This document shows, piece after piece, positions 1 through 5,457 of a stretch of 5,505 nt of DNA. Below the pieces are notes generated by a model. The model saw nothing but the letters and a program-made list of their open reading frames with translations, was not told the DNA's origin and made no database searches. The position numbers were made by a program, and so were the translations under genes. Positions within the stretch are counted from its first letter, which is position 1. Every line of letters starts with the position of its first letter. Origin of the DNA: Chloroflexota bacterium (GTDB lineage Bacteria > Chloroflexota > Dehalococcoidia > JACQTR01); contig JACQTR010000135.1 in NCBI GenBank assembly GCA_016210705.1, forward strand, positions 1-5,505, read 5' to 3'.

Positions 1-818
1 ATGCCGTCCTCACTGATATCGAGGGTGTGGAGGATGCCTGGGGGGACATGGACTTTAAGGTGGCGGGCACGGTCGTTGGGATAACCGCCCTTCAAATGGA
101 CATTAAGTCCAGGGGTGTGAGCGTTGAAATCATGGGAGAGGCCCTGAGCCAGGCTCGAGTGGCCCGCCTCCAAATTTTAGAGAAGATGCAGCAAACCATT
201 AGCGCCAGCCGGCCCGAACTAAGTCGCTACGCCCCTCGCATGGTAAAGATAACTGTACCAGTGGATAAAATCCGCTATGTCATAGGCCCTGGGGGCAGGG
301 TTATTCGCTCTATCACCGATGAGACCAAGGTAACTCTAGAAGTTCAAAACGATGGCACCATTATTCTCGGCTCTCCCAATGAGGACGCTATAAAGAAGGC
401 CATCGCCATTATCGAGAGTTTGACGCGGGATGTAGAGGTGGGGACCATATACACAGGCAAAGTGACACGGGTTACCAACTTTGGAGCTTTCGTGGAAATC
501 TTACCAGATAAAGAGGGATTAGTTCACATTAGTGAGCTGGCCGAACATAGGGTAGAGCGGGTGGAGGATGTGGTCAAGGTGGGAGACGAAATTCAGGTCA
601 TGGTCATCGAAATCGATCGCCAAGGCAGGGTAAATTTATCCCATCGAGCGATTCATAAAGGGCTAGAGGCAACGTTAGCTGAACCGCGTCGTTCCGTGAT
701 TGAACCTTCAGGACCTCGACGTCTGGACAGTCGTCCCCGCCGCTATCCAGGTGATAGGTTTCCATCGCCTACCGAGCGCCGTCCCATGCCGCCGCGGCGG
801 CCGCTGGGTCCAAGATAG
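1..818 (+). CDS. pnp: Polyribonucleotide nucleotidyltransferase (PNPase), C-terminal part, 5' end outside window
   Basis: PNPase is a 3'-5' phosphorolytic exoribonuclease of RNA decay, acting as a trimer in the cytoplasm. The reading frame is open from base 3 to the left edge, so this is the last 271 residues of a protein that normally has about 700. The fragment opens with the end of the second RNase PH core: the EDxxGDMDFK block (codons from 30) keeps the two aspartates (33-35, 51-53) and the lysine (57-59) equivalent to E. coli D486, D492 and K494. A KH domain follows, with its GPGG loop at 285-296, then an S1 domain at about 441-647 (NFGAFVEILP, GLVHISEL). The last 50 or so residues (from about 666) form an Arg/Pro-rich basic tail, probably disordered and RNA-binding. 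A GTG at 27 is in frame but is internal, because homology to PNPase continues upstream of it. The stop lies 4 nt before dapB. Confidence 0.97.
   Translation, partial: AVLTDIEGVEDAWGDMDFKVAGTVVGITALQMDIKSRGVSVEIMGEALSQARVARLQILEKMQQTISASRPELSRYAPRMVKITVPVDKIRYVIGPGGRVIRSITDETKVTLEVQNDGTIILGSPNEDAIKKAIAIIESLTRDVEVGTIYTGKVTRVTNFGAFVEILPDKEGLVHISELAEHRVERVEDVVKVGDEIQVMVIEIDRQGRVNLSHRAIHKGLEATLAEPRRSVIEPSGPRRLDSRPRRYPGDRFPSPTERRPMPPRRPLGPR
788..801. repeat. 14-bp perfect GC palindrome at the 3' end of pnp
   Basis: GCCGCCGCGGCGGC is its own reverse complement. As RNA it could fold into a 5-bp all-GC stem with a 4-nt loop, ending 21 nt before the dapB start codon. It encodes part of the Pro/Arg-rich PNPase tail, so it may simply reflect GC-rich Pro (CCG) and Arg (CGG) codons. 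A role in mRNA processing or in setting dapB translation is possible but unsupported. Confidence 0.4.
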
Positions 819-822
819 TAAC

Positions 823-1635
823 ATGGCGGAGACCATAAGGGTAGCGGTGACGGGGGCATCGGGGAAAATGGCCCGAGAGGTGCTGATTGCCCTCTGTCGC
901 GAGCCTGAGTTGGAGCCGGTGGGGGCGGTATCTCGTAAGGCAGTGGAAGAATGCCTACCCCTTCCCGATGGCTCAGGGTTGATTCCCCTTTCTTCCGATC
1001 TAATGTCCATTATTGGCCGAGCCCGACCCCAGGTGGTGGTGGATTTTACCCAAGCTGAGGCTGTCATGCCTACCGCCCATATTGCTGCCCAAAACCGGGT
1101 AAATCTAGTGATCGGCACCACTGGGCTCTCTGCCGAAAACCTTGCTGAAATAGAAGCTTTGTGTAGCCGTCATGGGGTGGGGGCCGTGGTGGCCCCTAAT
1201 TTCGCCCTGGGCGCGGTTTTAATGATTGATTTGGCGCGGCGGGCAGCCCGCTTTTTTGATTACGCTGAGATCATTGAAATGCATCACGAGGCTAAGGCGG
1301 ATGCTCCTTCAGGCACAGCTCTAACCACCGCCAGGGAGATGGTTAAAAAAAAGGGTGGCCCTTTCTCCTGGGCCCCCACCACCAAGGAGAATCTAGCTGG
1401 TTCCCGTGGTGCCCAACTGGAGGGTATCGCCATCCACAGTGTTCGGGTGCCCGGCTTGGTGGCCCATCAGATGGTCATTTTGGGAGGTTTGGGCCAGACC
1501 TTGACCATCCGCCACGATTCCACAAGCCGTGAATCCTTCATGCCGGGCGTGGTAATGGCTATCAAAGGGGTGGTGAAACGCCCTGCTTTTGTTTATGGTT
1601 TAGACGATCTTTTGGGTCTGGATAGGGGGGCGTAG
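823..1635 (+). CDS. dapB: 4-hydroxy-tetrahydrodipicolinate reductase (DapB)
   Basis: DapB reduces the product of DapA to tetrahydrodipicolinate with NAD(P)H, in the cytoplasmic diaminopimelate/lysine pathway. The protein is 270 residues, the usual family length. Visible motifs are the nucleotide-binding loop VTGASGKM (9-16), DFT (74-76), GTTG (98-101), APNFALGA (124-131) and the catalytic signature HHEAKADAPSGTA. In the last, H154 and K158 match E. coli H159 and K163. RGAQLEGIAIHSVRVPG (195-211) is the C-terminal substrate-domain signature. Near 221-226 it reads GGLGQT, with Q where many homologues have E; this looks like lineage variation. The ATG at 823 is chosen because the Rossmann strand begins right after it; an in-frame ATG at 700 would add 41 residues inside pnp. 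No clear Shine-Dalgarno precedes the start, and pnp stops 4 nt upstream, so translational coupling is likely (inference). Confidence 0.96.
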   Translation: MAETIRVAVTGASGKMAREVLIALCREPELEPVGAVSRKAVEECLPLPDGSGLIPLSSDLMSIIGRARPQVVVDFTQAEAVMPTAHIAAQNRVNLVIGTTGLSAENLAEIEALCSRHGVGAVVAPNFALGAVLMIDLARRAARFFDYAEIIEMHHEAKADAPSGTALTTAREMVKKKGGPFSWAPTTKENLAGSRGAQLEGIAIHSVRVPGLVAHQMVILGGLGQTLTIRHDSTSRESFMPGVVMAIKGVVKRPAFVYGLDDLLGLDRGA

Positions 1636-2643
1636 ATGGACATCGCCATAGTGGGGTCCACAGGGTTAGTGGGCCAGGAGCTTATCAATATTTTACAGCA
1701 ACGCCGTTTTCCCGTGACCTCTATTCGCTTGTTGGCCTCTGACCGCTCGGCAGGGAAGAAATTGTTGGTTCGTGGAGAGCCGGTGGTGGTACAGGAGACC
1801 TCCCCGCAATCCTTCGCTGGCGTGGATATGGCTTTTTTCTCCGCTGGCTCCGAGGTCAGTCATCATTTTGTTCCCCTAGCTGCCAAAGCCGGGGCAGTAG
1901 TGATCGATAATAGCGCTACATTCAGAATGGAGCCCTGGGTTCCTTTGGTAGTGCCTGAGATCAACCCTGACGATCTCAAAGGCCACCGCCGCATCATCGC
2001 CAACCCGAATTGTTCCACCATTCAGATGGTGATGGTTCTCTACCCCCTCCACAAGGTTAGTCCCTTAAAGCGAGTTATTGTTGACACCTACCAATCAGTT
2101 TCGGGGACTGGGGAAGCGGCTATGGAAGAGCTAAGCCAACAGACTCGGACGGTTTTGGAGGGCCGAGAAGCTACACCTCACGTCTATCCTCATCAGATCG
2201 CCTTCAACCTGCTGCCTGAAATCGATGTCTTTTTCGACAACGGTTATTCTAGGGAAGAGTGGAAGATGGTTCAGGAAACCAGGAAGATCATGCATGCCCA
2301 GGATCTGGCTATTTCCGCTACCTGCGTTCGGGTTCCGGTTTATGTGGGACATAGCGAGGCCGTTCACGCCGATTTTACTCAGCTTATGACCGTGGAGGCG
2401 GCGCGGGACATCTTAGCAGAGGCTCCTGGAGTCAAGGTTTTGGACGATCCCGATGTTAGTCTCTACCCTCATCCTTGGGCGGCTGCTGGTCACGATAATG
2501 TCTTTGTAGGCCGTATTCGCCAGGACGTTTCTAATCCCACGGGGGGATTGGCGATGTGGATAGTGGCTGATAACTTACGCAAAGGGGCTGCCCTCAACGC
2601 CGTCCAGATTGGAGAGACTTTGATAGAGCGGGGCTGGGTTTAG
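1636..2643 (+). CDS. asd: Aspartate-semialdehyde dehydrogenase
   Basis: This enzyme reduces aspartyl-4-phosphate to aspartate 4-semialdehyde with NADPH, the branch-point compound for lysine/diaminopimelate, threonine and methionine. The protein is 335 residues, normal for the family. It has the N-terminal NADP loop VGSTGLVG (6-13), SATFRM with R97 as a likely phosphate-binding arginine, the nucleophilic cysteine C126 in NPNCST, YQSVSGTG (152-159), and RVPVYVGHSEA with R232 and H239. By spacing, those last two correspond to the substrate-binding Arg and acid/base His of the family (E. coli R267, H274). The short 335-residue form without E. coli-type insertions resembles Gram-positive enzymes. 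The ATG abuts the dapB stop codon directly, and a purine-rich run (GATAGGGGGG, 1621-1630) serves as ribosome binding site. It supplies the substrate for the dapA product next door. Confidence 0.97.
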   Translation: MDIAIVGSTGLVGQELINILQQRRFPVTSIRLLASDRSAGKKLLVRGEPVVVQETSPQSFAGVDMAFFSAGSEVSHHFVPLAAKAGAVVIDNSATFRMEPWVPLVVPEINPDDLKGHRRIIANPNCSTIQMVMVLYPLHKVSPLKRVIVDTYQSVSGTGEAAMEELSQQTRTVLEGREATPHVYPHQIAFNLLPEIDVFFDNGYSREEWKMVQETRKIMHAQDLAISATCVRVPVYVGHSEAVHADFTQLMTVEAARDILAEAPGVKVLDDPDVSLYPHPWAAAGHDNVFVGRIRQDVSNPTGGLAMWIVADNLRKGAALNAVQIGETLIERGWV

Positions 2644-2653
2644 GGGAAAGGCA

Positions 2654-3550
2654 TTGAAAATCTTGGGCCGTCTTCTTACCGCCATGGTAACCCCCTTTGA
2701 CGAAAAGGGAGGTGTGGATTACGATCAGGCCAAGCATTTGGCCCTGGCCCTGCTGGCTTCCGGCAGTCAGGGCCTAGTGGTTTCTGGCACTACGGGCGAA
2801 TCACCTACCCTTTCTTGGAAGGAGAAGTTGCGCCTTTTTGCTGAGGTGAGAGAGGCGGTGGGAGAGCGAGGGGCGGTAGTGGCCGGCACCGGAAATTACA
2901 ATACTAAAGAAAGCGTAGAGCTAACCCAAGAGGTGGAGCGTTTGGGGCTGGATGCCGCCTTGTTGGTGGTGCCCTATTACAATAGACCTAGCCAAGAGGG
3001 ACTTTATCAGCACTTTAAAACTATTGCCCAAGCCACTAATCTTCCTTGCATTTTGTATAACGTGCCCAGCCGAACGGTGACCAACTTGTCTGCGGAGACG
3101 GTGAGCAGGTTGAGCCAGATCGAGAACATTATCGGTGTCAAAGAGGCCAGCGGCAACCTCGACCAAATAGCTAAGATTATATCCCAATGTCGAGATGATT
3201 TTTTGGTTTGGAGCGGCAACGATGGCGACACATTGCCTCTTCTCGCCCTGGGGGGATACGGCGTTATCAGTGTTGCCTCTCACCTGGTGGGGGACCAGAT
3301 AGGGGAGATGATAGAAAAATTCCTGGCGGGCGAAGTCGCCGCCGCCGCTGCTATCCATCGTCGTCTTCTCCCCTTAATTAACGCCCTGTTTGTAGTGGCC
3401 AACCCCGTACCCCTAAAGCATGCCCTCAATATCGTGGGCTTTAGGGTGGGCAGCCCCAGGCTACCCCTTACCGAGCCTGACGAGAGTTCGGCGGCTCTCA
3501 TAGAAGAAGTTCTCCAGAACTACTCCATAGACCTCCCCGTACCCCGCTAG
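2654..3550 (+). CDS. dapA: 4-hydroxy-tetrahydrodipicolinate synthase (DapA), TTG start
   Basis: DapA condenses pyruvate with aspartate semialdehyde through a Schiff base, the committed step to diaminopimelate. The protein is 298 residues, a (beta/alpha)8 barrel of standard length. Motifs: GTTGES (45-50, T46/T47), PYYNRPSQEG (107-116, Y109), YNVPSRT (135-141, Y135 and R140) and the Schiff-base lysine K163 in GVKEASG. All catalytic-triad residues are present. The start is a TTG, chosen because GRLLTAMVTPF, the usual family N-terminus, follows at once and AGGGGAAAG (2642-2650) gives a good ribosome binding site. The gap to asd is 10 nt. At sites equivalent to the E. coli lysine-feedback pocket, H53, H56 and N80 are replaced by W55, K58 and Y82, while E84 is kept as E86; feedback inhibition by lysine may be weak (inference). 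A new promoter begins 27 nt after its stop. Confidence 0.97.
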   Translation: MKILGRLLTAMVTPFDEKGGVDYDQAKHLALALLASGSQGLVVSGTTGESPTLSWKEKLRLFAEVREAVGERGAVVAGTGNYNTKESVELTQEVERLGLDAALLVVPYYNRPSQEGLYQHFKTIAQATNLPCILYNVPSRTVTNLSAETVSRLSQIENIIGVKEASGNLDQIAKIISQCRDDFLVWSGNDGDTLPLLALGGYGVISVASHLVGDQIGEMIEKFLAGEVAAAAAIHRRLLPLINALFVVANPVPLKHALNIVGFRVGSPRLPLTEPDESSAALIEEVLQNYSIDLPVPR

Positions 3551-3577
3551 TGGGCCGTGCAGGCCACGACATTCTAC

Positions 3578-3606
3578 TTGACACTTTGGCTCTCATTCGC
3601 TAGAAT
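3578..3606 (+). promoter_or_regulatory. Sigma-70/sigma-A promoter driving the fluoride-switch operon
   Basis: A perfect -35 box TTGACA (3578-3583) is followed by a 17-nt spacer and TAGAAT (3601-3606), one mismatch from TATAAT. Transcription should begin near 3612-3614, about 10 nt before the aptamer. There is no extended -10 TGn. No operator-like inverted repeat overlaps it, which fits constitutive initiation with control passed to the riboswitch downstream. Confidence 0.88.
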
Positions 3607-3623
3607 TTAGCTAATCAAATATA

Positions 3624-3688
3624 GGGTGATGAGGCTCGCCTGGGGGTAACTCCAAACAGCCCAATTGCCAGGGATGATAGCCTCTACC
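3624..3688 (+). promoter_or_regulatory. Fluoride riboswitch aptamer (crcB motif)
   Basis: The RNA matches the fluoride aptamer almost base for base when laid on the T. petrophila structure as I remember it. GGGUGAUGAGGCUCGCC (3624-3640) carries the GAUG ligand-site segment and the pseudoknot pair GGUG/CGCC (3625-3628 with 3637-3640). P1 pairs 3631-3635 (GAGGC) with 3680-3684 (GCCUC). AAAC (3654-3657) precedes P3, which pairs 3660-3662 with 3671-3673 around an 8-nt loop. UGAU (3675-3678) holds the equivalents of U38, A40 and U41, and U3685 matches U48, the partner of A40. Differences are an extra small hairpin at 3642-3653, a short P3 closed by a G-A mismatch, and A instead of G at position 42 (3679). 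The aptamer sits between a strong promoter and a terminator and precedes a cation antiporter, a context known for this class. Confidence 0.95.
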
Positions 3689-3712
3689 GAGATTCAGCGG
3701 TAGGGGTTTTTT
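3681..3712 (+). terminator. Intrinsic terminator forming the riboswitch expression platform
   Basis: The arms CCTCTACCG (3681-3689) and CGGTAGGGG (3698-3706) pair over 9 bp with one G-U, around an 8-nt loop (3690-3697), and are followed at once by six T's (3707-3712). The 5' arm contains the 3' strand of aptamer helix P1 (3680-3684) and the U48-equivalent at 3685, so P1 and the terminator exclude each other. Ligand binding should stabilise P1 and allow read-through into the antiporter gene: an ON switch for fluoride. Confidence 0.94.
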
Positions 3713-3726
3713 GTTGCCCCTGCACG

Positions 3727-3732
3727 AGGAGG
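3727..3732 (+). promoter_or_regulatory. Shine-Dalgarno site fixing the antiporter start
   Basis: AGGAGG, within GAGGAGGAG, lies 5 nt before the ATG at 3738. It selects that ATG over the in-frame TTG at 3711, which falls inside the terminator's T-run. It is outside the terminator stem, so control is by transcription termination rather than by hiding the ribosome binding site. Confidence 0.85.
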
Positions 3733-3737
3733 AGACA

Positions 3738-5006
3738 ATGGAGAATACCTGGGCTGTGGCGAGCTTATGGATGGCCCTTGCCTTAGTTGCGAGCCTGTTT
3801 TCAATTCGAGTCGGGTTATCCGTAGCCCTGGCGGAGATACTAGTAGGGGTCCTTGGTGGAAATGTTTTGGGCCTCCACACTACACCTTGGGTTGACTTTC
3901 TGGCTAGCTTCGGCGCCGTCCTACTGACTTTCTTAGCAGGGGCGGAGATTGACCCGATTTCGTTCCGCCGTCACTTCAAAGCGAGCATGATTATTGGCAC
4001 CTCAGCATTCTTCTTCCCTTTCATTGGAGCAGGATTGTTCGCTTACTTCATCGCTGGCTGGGACCTACGAGCGGCGGAGATTGCGGGTATTGCTCTTTCT
4101 ACCACATCTGTGGCCGTGGTTTATGCAGTGATGGTGGAGACCAGGCTCAATGAGACAGATTTGGGCAAACTTATTTTGGCAGCCTGTTTTGTCAACGACT
4201 TGGGCACGGTCTTGGCACTGGGAATTCTCTTCGCCGACTTCAATATCTGGATGGCCGCCTTCATTGGTGCTACTTTGCCCGCTCTGTGGCTGCTGCCAAA
4301 GGTGACTCCTTGGGTGATTGCACAGTGGGGCAAACGTACCTCCGAGCCAGAGGTCAAGTTATTTTTGCTCGTGCTTTTCGTGCTCGGCTGGCTGGCCACC
4401 TCAGCAGGGAGCGAAGCGGTGCTACCAGCATATCTGGTTGGACTTGTAACCGCCGGGGTCTTTGTCCAAGATAGGGCTCTGCTCCAACGGATGCGCACGC
4501 TAGCCTTTGCTGTCCTAACTCCCTTTTACTTCCTAAAAGCGGGCCTGTTTGTATCACTACCTGCCGTGGCAGCCGGGTTTGTACTCATCGTGGCATTTCT
4601 GGCTGTCAAGATGGTAACCAAGTTAATAGGCGTGTGGCCTCTCACCCGTGCCTTCCGCATGGGTGTTCGGGAAGGGAACTATACAACTCTCTTGATGTCA
4701 ACAGGCTTGACCTTCGGTACCATCTCGGCCCTATTTGGCCTCACCCACGGCATTATTAACCAGAATCAGTACACGGTTCTGACCACGGTCGTTATCGGCT
4801 CGGCGGTGGTGCCTACCCTCATCGCTCAGGCTTGGTTCCGCCCGCGTGTAACAGCAACTAGTGAAGTTGCGCCCCCACTTCAAGGAAAGGTAGCTGTAGG
4901 TGTCGCTGATACGAATGAGCCGTCCTCAAGGATAGCTATAGAAGGTGTGCTCGCTGATCCGCCTGACGAGCCCGTTGATACTATGGACAAGGGAGGCAGC
5001 AAATAG
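3738..5006 (+). CDS. CPA2-type Na+(K+)/H+ antiporter under fluoride riboswitch control
   Basis: This is a membrane antiporter of the monovalent cation:proton antiporter (Na_H_Exchanger/KefB-like) superfamily, 422 residues. About 13 hydrophobic segments are visible, roughly at 6-22, 25-41, 52-69, 83-107, 113-134, 143-163, 168-189, 206-222, 226-244, 254-272, 275-296, 316-337 and 346-367, as in NapA-like transporters. Segment 5 has a TTS motif (122-124), the sort of break seen in the unwound crossing helix. Segment 6 carries N153-D154, the position of the ion/proton-binding pair (DD in many electrogenic, ND in many electroneutral members). Segment 10 contains a membrane-buried lysine (K267, FYFLKAGL). 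The last 50 or so residues are hydrophilic and acidic, with no TrkA-N/RCK domain as in KefB/KefC. The fluoride switch upstream implies a role in surviving fluoride. It might move F- or HF-linked protons, or restore pH or Na+ after HF entry; the sequence does not say which. Confidence 0.9.
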   Translation: MENTWAVASLWMALALVASLFSIRVGLSVALAEILVGVLGGNVLGLHTTPWVDFLASFGAVLLTFLAGAEIDPISFRRHFKASMIIGTSAFFFPFIGAGLFAYFIAGWDLRAAEIAGIALSTTSVAVVYAVMVETRLNETDLGKLILAACFVNDLGTVLALGILFADFNIWMAAFIGATLPALWLLPKVTPWVIAQWGKRTSEPEVKLFLLVLFVLGWLATSAGSEAVLPAYLVGLVTAGVFVQDRALLQRMRTLAFAVLTPFYFLKAGLFVSLPAVAAGFVLIVAFLAVKMVTKLIGVWPLTRAFRMGVREGNYTTLLMSTGLTFGTISALFGLTHGIINQNQYTVLTTVVIGSAVVPTLIAQAWFRPRVTATSEVAPPLQGKVAVGVADTNEPSSRIAIEGVLADPPDEPVDTMDKGGSK

Positions 5007-5016
5007 GAGGGTTAAG

Positions 5017-5457
5017 ATGACTGGAGCAAGCGTCTTTAGGTATGTCCTCATTCCATTTGATGGTTCGTCATCGTCGCGTAAAGCACTGGATGTTGGGCTG
5101 GGGCTGGCTCAAGCCCTTGGTTCTAAGTTGGCGCTAGTTTCAGTAGAAGAGTTTGTGCCACATTTTGCCGGCGATGTTGGGGCGAACAAGGAGGAGAAGG
5201 AGCGCCAGAATGAATACTGCGCTAGGATTCAGCGAGAGGCTCGAGAGGAGACGAAACTACGGGGTCTGGACTTTGAACGGGCCGACATCCTTATAGGGCA
5301 TGTGGCGCAATCCATCATCAGCCACGCCCAAGCAATCCAATGCGACTTGATCGTGATGGGCCACAGCGGGCGATCGGGTGTGTGGGGTACTTTCTTGGGC
5401 ACTACGGCTGAGAAGGTAAGTCGCAACGCCCATTGCGCAGTTCTTATTGTGCGGTAG
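5017..5457 (+). CDS. Universal stress protein (UspA family), ATP-binding type
   Basis: This is a single-domain cytoplasmic UspA protein of 146 residues, the usual size, with an alpha/beta fold that commonly dimerises and binds nucleotide. The N-terminal strand VLIPFDGS (10-17) provides D15, which contacts adenine in ATP-binding members. The C-terminal GHSGRSGVWGTFLGTT (115-130) fits the ATP signature G-x2-G-x9-G-(S/T) exactly, with G115, G118, G128 and T129. Residues 55-80 are charged (NKEEKERQNE) and probably form the exposed helix region. The ATG at 5017 is chosen because AGGAGG (5005-5010) lies 6 nt upstream and the first beta strand follows; an in-frame ATG at 4945 would overlap the antiporter heavily. 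The gap to the antiporter stop is 10 nt, with no promoter or terminator between, so it shares the fluoride-controlled transcript. It may regulate the antiporter in response to nucleotide (inference). Confidence 0.93.
   Translation: MTGASVFRYVLIPFDGSSSSRKALDVGLGLAQALGSKLALVSVEEFVPHFAGDVGANKEEKERQNEYCARIQREAREETKLRGLDFERADILIGHVAQSIISHAQAIQCDLIVMGHSGRSGVWGTFLGTTAEKVSRNAHCAVLIVR

Noticed and set aside
700..822. Longer dapB from the ATG at 700
   Set aside because: The extra 41 residues overlap the pnp reading frame and resemble nothing in DapB; the ATG at 823 gives the normal 270-residue enzyme.
2921..3501. Overlapping reverse-strand open frames inside dapA
   Set aside because: They are antisense to a fully conserved gene, and their translations have no family resemblance.
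3550..3568. Hairpin just after dapA (GGCC 3553-3556 with GGCC 3562-3565, extendable with a bulged G) as a terminator for the dap operon
   Set aside because: The stem is short, needs a bulge to extend, and has no T-run after it. It may weakly pause polymerase but does not qualify as an intrinsic terminator.
3711..3737. TTG at 3711 as the antiporter start
   Set aside because: It lies in the T-run of the terminator with no ribosome binding site before it; the ATG at 3738 has AGGAGG at the right distance and starts the first membrane segment.
3611..3880. Reverse-strand open frame across the riboswitch and antiporter start
   Set aside because: It runs antisense through the terminator and a well-supported gene and shows no recognisable domain or ribosome binding site.
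4945..5016. Longer universal stress protein from the ATG at 4945
   Set aside because: It would overlap the end of the antiporter by 62 nt and add 24 residues unlike the family; the ATG at 5017 has AGGAGG 6 nt upstream.
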